NCBI RefSeq assembly: GCF_027451485.1
Contig: NZ_DAIDJE010000200.1
Coordinates: 17,348-81,347 of the forward strand
Direction of reading: 5' to 3'
Length of the DNA: 64,000 nt
From: Bradyrhizobium sp.
Lineage (GTDB): Bacteria > Pseudomonadota > Alphaproteobacteria > Rhizobiales > Xanthobacteraceae
The notes below the pieces were generated by a model. It was not told the DNA's origin. It ran no database searches and was given only the letters and a program-made list of their open reading frames with translations. Positions 37,257 to 44,675 of this stretch are shown piece by piece. Position 1 is the stretch's first letter. Each line of letters starts with the position of its first letter. The position numbers were made by a program, and so were the translations under genes.

Positions 37257-39002
37257 TCAATTCTGGACCCGCACGCCCAGCATCACGACCGTCGCTGCCG
37301 AGCTCGTCAGCGGCACGTTGGAATCGAGAATATCCCGCCGCAGCGTGCCGGTGACCCAGAAGTTGCGGGTCATCTTGTAGATCAGATCGCCTTCGAGCGT
37401 ATAGGTCTTGTCGAGACGGCTGCCCTGGTCGCTCGTGAGTCCGAAATTTCCCTGATAGTCGTAAGTGCCGTAGGTAAACTTGCCGATCGCGCTCAGCCAG
37501 CGGCGGAAATCGTGATCGACCTCGAACGTATAGGTGCGGGTCAGCACGCCGGAGACGCCGGGCACGATCACCTCGTCGATTGAGGTGTTCGAATAGAACT
37601 TCACCGTGGTCAAAGGCGTTGCGGTCCAGGTCAGCGAAGACGACGTCAACAGGCCTGCGAGCCGATCGAGCCGCGGGTCGGCGTAGTTGCGCTCGGCCCA
37701 GCCGACCGCGATGTCGCCCGTGAGAAGCCGCGAGAATTCAAACGATGTGCCGGCCTTGGCATAGCCGCCGTTGGAATTGCGCGCGTAGCCGAAACTGTCG
37801 ACGAACAGGTCGTGAAACCGGCTGTCGGCTTCGGCCTCGACGAACGGCTTCAGCCCGGGCAGCAGATCGTAACTGACGCGCGCGACGCCGCCATACTGGT
37901 TGAAGGCGCGATCTGCGTTGCTTCCGATGGTGCCGTCGGTGAACACCGAGTTTTGGTAGACCGTGCGGTCGAAAGTGGTGCCGAGGGCAACGTCGAGCCG
38001 GTTGAAGCTCTGGTCGATGCCGAACGTGCTGCCAACCGTCGTGTAGATGGGATAGCTGGCAAGTCCGGCCTGAACGTTCGGACTGAAGGGAAGATCGGTA
38101 CCGACCCTGAGGCGCACCTCGGACGTGATGTGGGTATAGTCCGTGACGTCGACGCGGCCGTCGATGTGACCGGTGAAGTCCGGGCGGCTGACGTTGGTCG
38201 GTGCCGGCGAAATCGTGCCGTCCACAATGGGCGACAGGCTGTTGCCGTAGCCGGTGTAGGAGCCGCGCAGGTCGGCGACCAGCGCATGCCGGTCCCAGTC
38301 GGAGACCACAAGCAGTTCGGGCGCAACCACCCAGAATGGCGAGCCCTGCGGCGTGGGGGTCCGGCCGGGATTGGTGTCGTAGCCGCCGCGCAACTCGACC
38401 GCCGACTTGACGAGGAAGCTGCCGACATAGTCGCCCACCGGGCCGAACGGATCGGTGTCGGGCGGCAGCGGCTTGCGCGGTGGTTGGCCGTCCGCAATGC
38501 CGGCAACTGACGGCGGTATCGGGGGCCGGTTTGCCGTCTGGGACGGCGGCGGCGAAATTTTCACGCGGGCGTTCGGATTGGTCTGCCCCTTGACCGCCGA
38601 TGGCGCAGGCGTTCCCGGCCCGGGCGAAGGCTTTGGCTTGGCCTCGCCGGGATAGGACTTCCGCTGCTTGCGTTTACGGTTGAGGGAATCGAAGCCGTCA
38701 TCCGCCGCGCCGCTCGCGGCAGGCAGGCCGTATGTCGGAATATTGCCGATGCGCGAAGGCGCCGGCCGCTTTCGGTTCGAATCGGGGCCCAAATCAGACG
38801 CGTCATCATCGCCCGTATTTCCCGCGGTCTTCCGCAGAAACGAGTCCTGCGGGACCAGCAGCCCCTCAGGAACCGGGCGCAGCAGGTCAGGCGTGAGCGC
38901 CTGGGCGTAGAGGGGGGATGTAACCATGATCAGCGCAAGGCACGGCAAAGCCGCACGCAACAACGTCACGCGCTTGCTGTGGCCGGTGGCGGGCCTCGGC
39001 AT
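37257..39002 (-). CDS. Outer-membrane beta-barrel protein
   Basis: A 581-residue exported protein. The signal peptide contains LLRAALPCLALIMVTS and cleavage follows PLYAQ. A proline-rich, probably disordered region spans about residues 60-185. From about 190 the sequence turns into alternating amphipathic strands ending in aromatic residues, and the last strand VVMLGVRVQN ends the protein, as in barrels closed at the C-terminus. It may belong to the DUF560/OmpB-like group. The long N-terminal passenger is unusual for a simple porin. The role is unknown. The first codon could be the GTG three bases earlier. Confidence 0.82.
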   Translation of the reverse strand: MPRPATGHSKRVTLLRAALPCLALIMVTSPLYAQALTPDLLRPVPEGLLVPQDSFLRKTAGNTGDDDASDLGPDSNRKRPAPSRIGNIPTYGLPAASGAADDGFDSLNRKRKQRKSYPGEAKPKPSPGPGTPAPSAVKGQTNPNARVKISPPPSQTANRPPIPPSVAGIADGQPPRKPLPPDTDPFGPVGDYVGSFLVKSAVELRGGYDTNPGRTPTPQGSPFWVVAPELLVVSDWDRHALVADLRGSYTGYGNSLSPIVDGTISPAPTNVSRPDFTGHIDGRVDVTDYTHITSEVRLRVGTDLPFSPNVQAGLASYPIYTTVGSTFGIDQSFNRLDVALGTTFDRTVYQNSVFTDGTIGSNADRAFNQYGGVARVSYDLLPGLKPFVEAEADSRFHDLFVDSFGYARNSNGGYAKAGTSFEFSRLLTGDIAVGWAERNYADPRLDRLAGLLTSSSLTWTATPLTTVKFYSNTSIDEVIVPGVSGVLTRTYTFEVDHDFRRWLSAIGKFTYGTYDYQGNFGLTSDQGSRLDKTYTLEGDLIYKMTRNFWVTGTLRRDILDSNVPLTSSAATVVMLGVRVQN

Positions 39003-39135
39003 CACGATGTAAATACCCCAACAAATTCATACGCTTACCTATTCGGCCCGAGCGGCCGGTTCGGAAAACGTCGTTAACGGAGTAAAAACAATTATGGTTA
39101 ATGAGGCGTTGAGAACGGGGGTGCTGCGATGGCGG

Positions 39136-39155
39136 ACGAACTTCGGAAAGTGGGC
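39136..39155 (+). repeat. Solitary half-arm of the type E hairpin
   Basis: ACGAACTTCGGAAAGTGGGC matches the right arm of the type E hairpin at 15354-15383, without the left arm or partner hairpin. It lies in the divergent region upstream of kdsD. Either it is a relic of a lost element or the arm sequence was taken from such a site. Confidence 0.55.
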
Positions 39156-39224
39156 AATGGGCCATTAACCGTGGTAGGAAAGCTACCTCCTCCTGCTTCG
39201 TCTTAAGCACCTTCGGAACACCGT

Positions 39225-40238
39225 ATGCGTCCCTCGAAACCGCTGATGGCCCATTCAACCGGCACCGATTCCTCCAACGCCGCCGTCCAGTCGGCCTTAC
39301 GCACCCTTGAAGCCGAGGGCAGCGGCATCGCCGCCATAGAGGCGGCGCTTCGATCCGACCTCAGCGGAGCCTTTAGCCGCGCGGCGGAGCTCATTCGCAA
39401 CGCCAAGGGACGGCTGATCGTCACCGGGCTCGGGAAGTCGGGCCATATCGCCCGCAAGATCGCGGCCACCTTCGCCTCTACCGGCACGCCGGCGTTCTTC
39501 GTGCATGCGGCGGAGGCCGGCCACGGTGATCTCGGCATGATCACCACGGACGATGTCATCCTGGCGCTGTCGTGGTCCGGCGAGCAGGCGGAGATGAAAT
39601 CGCTGATCACCTACGCAACGCGCTTTAGCATCCCGCTCGTTGCGATGACCGCAGAGCGCGACTCAACGCTTGCCAAGGCCGCCGACGTCGCGCTGACGCT
39701 GCCAAGGGCGCGCGAGGCCTGTCCGCATAACCTGGCGCCCACCACGTCGTCGCTGATGCTGCTCGCTCTGGGCGATGCGCTGGCGATCGCGCTGCTCGAA
39801 GGCCGCGGCTTCACCTCGGTCGATTTCAGCGTGCTGCACCCGAGCGGCAAGCTCGGCGCCATGCTGAAACATATCAGCGACATCATGCATACCGGCGCTG
39901 CGGTGCCGCTGAAGCCGCTCGGCACCAGTATGTCGGAAGCTCTCGTCGAGATGACCTCGAAGGGTTTTGGCTGCGTCGGCATTGTCGATGCGCGCGGGCA
40001 CATCGCGGGCATCGTGACCGATGGCGACCTCCGGCGTCACATGCGGCCCGACTTGATGACCGCGCTGGTCGACGACATCATGACGAAGAATCCGAAGACA
40101 ATCCGCAAGGATTTGCTCGCGAGCGAAGCGCTGGAAATCCTCAACGCCTCCAAGATCACGGCCCTGATCGTGACCGAGGCCAACAAGCCGGTCGGCATCG
40201 TGCACCTGCACGACCTGTTGCGCGCCGGGGTGGTGTAA
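39225..40238 (+). CDS. kdsD: Arabinose-5-phosphate isomerase (KdsD/KpsF)
   Basis: A 337-residue enzyme converting ribulose-5-phosphate to arabinose-5-phosphate for the KDO of lipopolysaccharide. The SIS domain (about 50-185) has VTGLGKSGHIARKIAATFAS and AEAGHGDLGMI. Two CBS domains follow, with DIMHTGAAVPL and DIMTKNPKTIRKDLL. The upstream neighbour is an envelope protein, fitting a surface-related context. An internal ATG at codon 8 is an alternative start. It is followed by a strong palindrome likely to end transcription. Confidence 0.93.
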   Translation: MRPSKPLMAHSTGTDSSNAAVQSALRTLEAEGSGIAAIEAALRSDLSGAFSRAAELIRNAKGRLIVTGLGKSGHIARKIAATFASTGTPAFFVHAAEAGHGDLGMITTDDVILALSWSGEQAEMKSLITYATRFSIPLVAMTAERDSTLAKAADVALTLPRAREACPHNLAPTTSSLMLLALGDALAIALLEGRGFTSVDFSVLHPSGKLGAMLKHISDIMHTGAAVPLKPLGTSMSEALVEMTSKGFGCVGIVDARGHIAGIVTDGDLRRHMRPDLMTALVDDIMTKNPKTIRKDLLASEALEILNASKITALIVTEANKPVGIVHLHDLLRAGVV

Positions 40239-40266
40239 TCACCTCGCCCAAGTCTCAACCCAAGTC

Positions 40267-40310
40267 TCACTCCCCACTCTCCCCGGTTTCTGCGGGGAGA
40301 GTTGGGGTGA
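40267..40310. terminator. Palindrome between kdsD and the convergent CMD gene
   Basis: TCACTCCCCACTCTCCCC (40267-40284) pairs with GGGGAGAGTTGGGGTGA (40293-40310) around a short loop. There is no T-run, so efficient intrinsic termination is not certain, but the position between two stop codons suits a bidirectional terminator. Confidence 0.55.
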
Positions 40311-40326
40311 GGCGCGGCAAGGGAGT

Positions 40327-40866
40327 CTAGGCAGGAAACCTCGCCACCTTGTCCTCCAACGGCAACCGCAGCCCGTTCGCCAGATATGAGACGGTGCGAT
40401 AAAAGCCGCAGAGCAGGATGATTTCAAAGATCTTCGCATCGTCGTAATGCGAGGACAGTGCTGAAAATTCACTGTCGCTGAGCGTCGAGCGAGCGTGGAG
40501 CGCCTCAACCGCTCTTATCAGCGTCCGTTCGGCCGCCGACCAGCAGGGCGCCTCGGCGCCCTCACCCACGGTGGCGCGGATCTCGGCGTCGCTGAGGCCC
40601 GCCGCCGGCCCAAAGGTCGTCACGTGCACGCCCCATTCGTACTCGCAGGCGTTCAGCGCGCAGGTCCGGTCGATGACGATCTCGCGCTCCCGCAGATTGA
40701 GCGGACCCCGATCGAGCAGGCTGCCGGCGCGGAATTTATCCCAGGCGCGCGGATTGGACGTCATCACCCGAAACAGCATCAACGGCGGCGCCCCACGCAT
40801 GATCCGGTCGAACTGGCTCTGGATCTCGGCCTCATAAGGCGGCTCGAGCGGCGCTATTCGCGGCAT
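40327..40866 (-). CDS. Carboxymuconolactone decarboxylase-family protein
   Basis: A 179-residue cytoplasmic protein of the CMD/AhpD-like fold. The conserved helix pair reads LNLREREIVIDRTCALNACEYEWGVHVTTFGPA. A single cysteine replaces the AhpD C-x-x-C, so the peroxidase reaction is not expected. C-terminal FEIILLCGFYRTVSYLANGL is family-like. Normal length. It is divergent from an HxlR regulator across a 78-bp gap with two operator-like palindromes, so it is the likely target of that regulator. Physiological role unknown, possibly detoxification. Confidence 0.87.
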   Translation of the reverse strand: MPRIAPLEPPYEAEIQSQFDRIMRGAPPLMLFRVMTSNPRAWDKFRAGSLLDRGPLNLREREIVIDRTCALNACEYEWGVHVTTFGPAAGLSDAEIRATVGEGAEAPCWSAAERTLIRAVEALHARSTLSDSEFSALSSHYDDAKIFEIILLCGFYRTVSYLANGLRLPLEDKVARFPA

Positions 40867-40878
40867 GACATCCTCCGT

Positions 40879-40895
40879 GCTACGTTAAACGTAGC
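40879..40895. promoter_or_regulatory. Operator-like palindrome 1
   Basis: GCTACGTTAAACGTAGC is a perfect palindrome of two 8-bp arms around one central base, in the divergent region between the CMD gene and the HxlR regulator. It is 13 bp from the CMD start codon. Confidence 0.75.
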
Positions 40896-40899
40896 GCAC

Positions 40900-40916
40900 G
40901 CTACATATTCTGTAGC
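40900..40916. promoter_or_regulatory. Operator-like palindrome 2
   Basis: GCTACATATTCTGTAGC shares the GCTAC/GTAGC ends and 17-bp length with palindrome 1. The two centres are 21 bp apart, two helical turns, so two dimers could bind the same face of DNA. Confidence 0.72.
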
Positions 40917-40944
40917 AAGGACACAAGAAAGGATTTGATCGCCG

Positions 40945-41295
40945 ATGCCGAAGCCAGCTTCACCTATTCGCAACAAGCCCAGGGGTGGCCCGGTGCGCGG
41001 CTCGCGGACGGGCCGGCCGATCATGGCGCTGCTCGACCTGTTCGGGCGGCGCTGGAGCCTGCGGATATTGTGGGAGTTGCGCGAGCGTTCGATGACCTCG
41101 CGCACGCTTCGCGCCGCCTGCGACGAAGCTTCGCCGACAGTGTTGAATGAGCGGTTGAAGGAATTGCGCGCCGCCGGCTTCATCGAGCTCATTCCGCCAG
41201 GCGGCTACGGCCTCACCGAGATGGGCCGCGAATTACTCGGATTGCTGCTGCCGCTGCATCGCTTTGCGGAGCGGTGGGAAAAGGAGCGAAGCTAG
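40945..41295 (+). CDS. HxlR-family winged-helix regulator
   Basis: A 116-residue DNA-binding protein. The helix-turn-helix region is FGRRWSLRILWELRERSMTS and SPTVLNERLKELRAAGFIEL, followed by the wing GGYGLTEMGRELL, as in HxlR/YodB repressors. It lacks the conserved N-terminal cysteine used by redox-sensing YodB-type members. The two palindromes immediately upstream suggest autoregulation and control of the divergent CMD gene. The basic N-terminus (PKPASPIRNKPRGGPVRG) is longer than usual. Confidence 0.9.
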   Translation: MPKPASPIRNKPRGGPVRGSRTGRPIMALLDLFGRRWSLRILWELRERSMTSRTLRAACDEASPTVLNERLKELRAAGFIELIPPGGYGLTEMGRELLGLLLPLHRFAERWEKERS

Positions 41296-41350
41296 GCGGC
41301 CGCCACCGTCAGCCTCGCGCCACCGGCTTGCAATAAGAAAATACGACCGT

Positions 41351-42409
41351 TCAGATCCAGCCCTGAAGCTCGCGCAGAACGAGCTTCCGGATCACGTCCA
41401 TGCCACCCTCGCTGTCGTTCAGGCAAGGGATGAAGGAAAATTGCTCACCGCCATTGTGCTTGAAAATTTCGGCATTTTCCTGCGCGATTTCTTCCAGCGT
41501 TTCGAGGCAATCTGCCGAAAATCCCGGCGTCAGGACGGCAATGCGGCGCACGCCGTCCTTGGCGAGTTTTTCCATGGTCTTGTCGGTATAGGGTTGAAGC
41601 CACGCGTCAAACCCGAAGCGGGACTGAAAGGTAAGAAGCAGATTCGAGGCATCCAGGCCGAGGCGCTTGCGAAGGGCCTCGGTCGTCGCCACGCACTGCT
41701 GCGCATAGGGATCGCCCTTGTCGACATACTTCTGCGGCATGCCGTGAAACGACGCCACGATGACCTCGGGCTGCGCCGGAAGGCCTGCAAGATATGTCTT
41801 GATCGACGCCGCGATCGCCTCGATGTAATCGGGATCGTCGTAGTAAGGCGGCGTCACCCGCAGGGTCGGCTGCGCACGCATCAGAGCGAGGACGCGAAAC
41901 ACCTCATCGCAGACCGTCGCTGACGTCGCGGCCGAATATTGCGGGTAGAGCGGAACGACCAGCAGGCGATCGCAGCCTTGTGCCGTCAGCGCTTCAATCC
42001 GCGATGCGATCGAGGGATTGCCGTAGCGCATCGCCCAGTCGACGACGACATGATCGTGGCTGGCGATGTCGACAGCCAGCTTTTCGGCCTGCGCGCGAGT
42101 GATGGTCTTGAGCGGCGATTCGTTCTTTTCGTTGTTCCATATCTTGCGGTAGTCCCGCGCTTTCCGGCCGGGGCGGGTGCGCAGAATGATGCCGTTGAGC
42201 ACGAGCTTCCACACGAGCCCCTGATTCTCGATCACGCGGGGATCGGACAGAAACTCCTTGAGATACACGCGCACGCCCGGTGCGTCCGCCGTGTCCGGCG
42301 TACCGAGATTGACCAGCAACACCCCGATACGCGAGCGCACGGGACCGGCGGCAGCGGCTGAACCGTCAACCCGGGTTACCATGCTCTCGATCTGATGGAC
42401 CACGCTCAT
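41351..42409 (-). CDS. hemH: Ferrochelatase
   Basis: A 352-residue enzyme that inserts ferrous iron into protoporphyrin IX, the last step of haem synthesis. Diagnostic parts: IGVLLVNLGTPDTADAPGVR, VVPLYPQYSAATSAT, the catalytic histidine in VASFHGMPQKYVDKGDPY, and the acidic CPGFSADCLETLEEI-like segment read here as LTPGFSADCLETLEEI. The N-terminal 25 residues before IGVLL are variable, so the start could be internal (M10). It converges with the HxlR gene. Confidence 0.95.
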   Translation of the reverse strand: MSVVHQIESMVTRVDGSAAAAGPVRSRIGVLLVNLGTPDTADAPGVRVYLKEFLSDPRVIENQGLVWKLVLNGIILRTRPGRKARDYRKIWNNEKNESPLKTITRAQAEKLAVDIASHDHVVVDWAMRYGNPSIASRIEALTAQGCDRLLVVPLYPQYSAATSATVCDEVFRVLALMRAQPTLRVTPPYYDDPDYIEAIAASIKTYLAGLPAQPEVIVASFHGMPQKYVDKGDPYAQQCVATTEALRKRLGLDASNLLLTFQSRFGFDAWLQPYTDKTMEKLAKDGVRRIAVLTPGFSADCLETLEEIAQENAEIFKHNGGEQFSFIPCLNDSEGGMDVIRKLVLRELQGWI

Positions 42410-42524
42410 GCCCCTGGAATCGCGCGCCCGACCATCCTTGTCAAGGTAACGGCGGCTTCGGTACTCTCAAGGCCTGTCGGCAGGCGATCTGGTCATCGCC
42501 CAGCACCCTCGCGTGGGAGGAAAA

Positions 42525-42923
42525 ATGACCGCCGCGGAATGGTGCGTTTTCGCAAGCCTGATGCTGTATCTGCTGACCATCGCATCGGTGAAATGGCTGA
42601 GGTCTGGCGACTTTGACAATTCCAGACCGCGTGATCCCGCCTTCTTTGAACAGCCGATAGCCGCCCGCGCCCTAGGCGCGCACCAGAACGGCATCGAGGC
42701 CTTTCCGTTCTTTGCGGTCGCGGTCCTGCTCGCGGAATTTCGCAACAGTCCGCAAAGCCTGGTCAACGAACTCGCCATTCTGTTCGTCATCGTCCGGGTC
42801 GCCTATGTCTTCACTTACATCGGCAACCGGCCGACGCTGCGTTCGATTCTTTGGAGCATCGGCTTTGCCATCAATATCGCGATCTTCTTCCTGCCGGCAT
42901 GGCGCAATCTGCTGACGCTATAG
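42525..42923 (+). CDS. MAPEG-family membrane protein
   Basis: A 132-residue protein with four hydrophobic helices and the MAPEG signature ARALGAHQNGIEAFPFFAVA (R-x-x-x-A-x-x-N-x-x-E). The family includes glutathione-dependent transferases and peroxidases of the membrane. The ATG at 42525 follows GGGAGGAAA and is better than the GTG four codons earlier. Its TAG and the stop of the convergent nickel/cobalt exporter gene form the palindrome CTATAG, so the coding regions overlap by 6 bp. Confidence 0.88.
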   Translation: MTAAEWCVFASLMLYLLTIASVKWLRSGDFDNSRPRDPAFFEQPIAARALGAHQNGIEAFPFFAVAVLLAEFRNSPQSLVNELAILFVIVRVAYVFTYIGNRPTLRSILWSIGFAINIAIFFLPAWRNLLTL

Positions 42924-44036
42924 GATCGGCCGAAGGCAGGTCAGCGGCTCGGCAAACAGATAGCCGCTCAACAGGCCAATACCGAACAGCAGGACCAGCC
43001 CCGCGGCGGCAAATTCGACGCCGCGCATGATCAGCGCGCCGCCGCCGTTACTCGCCCCGCTGATGCGGAGTGCGGCCGCCCTGGCCGATACGGCGAGCAC
43101 GGCAATCGTCGCCACCGTAATCGCGGTGCCAAGTCCCATCACGAAAGTGGCGGCAATGCCGGCCCAAAACAGCCCCTGCGCCAGCCCGAAGACCAAAACC
43201 AGGATCGCACCCGAACACGGCCGCAGGCCCACCGCGAAGATCGCAGCCAGGCCCCGCCGCCAACCGCCCGGTCCCTCCAGTTCGCTCGGCAACGGACCAT
43301 GGGAATGGCCGCAATGCTCGTCGTGGACATGATGGTGAGCCTGATGGCCCTGAACGTGCGGGTGATCATGCCCATGATCGTGCACATGGTCATGGCGACG
43401 GAAGTCTCCGTGGAATGACGCGGCCGACACCAGTGCCGGTTCGGGATCTGTCGGACGCGCTTGCAGCGCGCCCACGAAGCTTGCCCCCTTGGTCCAGACC
43501 AGGCGGGCGCCGAATGCCGCTATCAGGCCGTAGCTTGCAATCGCGATCACCCTTTCCGCCCCGCACATGGTTTTGGCGGTGATGTTGAGGAGCCATGCGC
43601 CGATCGCGACAATCAGCACAGCGACCAGCGACTGCAGCAGCGCCGAGACGAAGGACAGCACAATCCCGCGCCGCGCCGTTTCCTGGTTGGCGACGAGATA
43701 GGATGAAATCACTGCCTTGCCGTGGCCGGGACCAGCGGCATGAAAAATCCCGTACGCGAAGGAGATCGCCAGCAGCGCCCAGACTGCGCTCCCGTCAGCC
43801 TTTGCGGCGCGGATGGCCGACGACATCTCGCGATAGAACTCCGACTGCTTGGCCAATAGCCATCCGATCAAGCCACCGGCGTGCTCGCTGACCTGTGGAC
43901 GGACGCCGCCGAACGGCGTCTGCGCTGCTGCGAACTGCGTCAGGCCATCGATAGTCAGCACCACCGCTACAGCCAGTGCACCAATCGCAACCGCGCGTTC
44001 GATGGCCGTCCGGTCTGCGCCCCACCTCATGGACAT
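42918..44036 (-). CDS. NicO-family nickel/cobalt transporter
   Basis: A 372-residue membrane protein. The first helix pair holds FAYGIFHAAGPGHGKAVISS with the metal motif H-x-x-G-P-G-H. After helix four comes a cytoplasmic His-rich loop (about residues 215-250) with runs such as HDHVHDHGHDHPHVQGHQAH. The second motif is AVGLRPCSGAILVLVFGLAQ. These mark RcnA/NicO-type exporters of Ni, Co or related ions. It overlaps the DUF1007 gene by 10 bp, a pairing seen in many bacteria. The two probably act together. Confidence 0.9.
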   Translation of the reverse strand: MSMRWGADRTAIERAVAIGALAVAVVLTIDGLTQFAAAQTPFGGVRPQVSEHAGGLIGWLLAKQSEFYREMSSAIRAAKADGSAVWALLAISFAYGIFHAAGPGHGKAVISSYLVANQETARRGIVLSFVSALLQSLVAVLIVAIGAWLLNITAKTMCGAERVIAIASYGLIAAFGARLVWTKGASFVGALQARPTDPEPALVSAASFHGDFRRHDHVHDHGHDHPHVQGHQAHHHVHDEHCGHSHGPLPSELEGPGGWRRGLAAIFAVGLRPCSGAILVLVFGLAQGLFWAGIAATFVMGLGTAITVATIAVLAVSARAAALRISGASNGGGALIMRGVEFAAAGLVLLFGIGLLSGYLFAEPLTCLRPIL

Positions 44037-44674
44037 GTCACCGTGATCTTGTTGGCGAACATCGCGCCGTAATTGGCATTGCTGCCGTCGGTAAAATTCT
44101 GCTCACCAAGCGCCTGCGCGCTGGCCGCACCGTCGTTTGGCCGTCGCACATCGAACGTGCAAGCGGCCGGGGCACCGACCAGCCGAACCGGCTCCTTCTT
44201 GGCGAGCTGGAAGTCAACGAAATAGGTCGGATCGAAAATTTCGAGCGCCAGCACCCTGGGCTTGACCGGCGTCTTCAGCGGCAAGGTGAAATGCAGCACC
44301 AGGAGGCCGTCCTTGTAATCAAGGAAGTAATCGACCGGTTCCTCGAACTTCGCCTTCCTGCCGTCGGCCTTTGCGAACGTGAAGTAGCCAAATTCCTTCA
44401 GCGAATCGACGTTGGTTTGGGCGAGCGGCGCCAGTTCTTCGTGGGTATAGGCGCCCTTCGTCTTGCCCTCGATCCCCTGCAAGGCATAGGACGAGAACAT
44501 GTCGTCGAAAGTCCAGGCGTGACGCACCCCGGTGATCGAACCGTCGGGAGCGTAGAGCAACTCGCTGGTCGAGGTGATCCAGACATGCGGATGGGCGCAA
44601 GCCGCCGTTGAGCCAAGCACCACGACAAGGGCCGCAAACAGCCACGCGTTCAGGCGGGACATTGCCGGTCGCAT
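44027..44674 (-). CDS. DUF1007 family periplasmic protein
   Basis: A 215-residue exported protein. The signal peptide is MSRLNAWLFAALVVVLGSTA with cleavage near AACA, followed directly by HPHVWITSTSELLYA, the DUF1007 opening that may bind metal through its two histidines. Partner of the overlapping NicO exporter; a periplasmic metal-handling role is inferred from that pairing. The gene starts one base after the M3 peptidase stop, so the three form one transcription unit. A start four codons later (MSRLNAW) is equally possible. Confidence 0.88.
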   Translation of the reverse strand: MRPAMSRLNAWLFAALVVVLGSTAACAHPHVWITSTSELLYAPDGSITGVRHAWTFDDMFSSYALQGIEGKTKGAYTHEELAPLAQTNVDSLKEFGYFTFAKADGRKAKFEEPVDYFLDYKDGLLVLHFTLPLKTPVKPRVLALEIFDPTYFVDFQLAKKEPVRLVGAPAACTFDVRRPNDGAASAQALGEQNFTDGSNANYGAMFANKITVTCP

Positions 44675-44675
44675 C

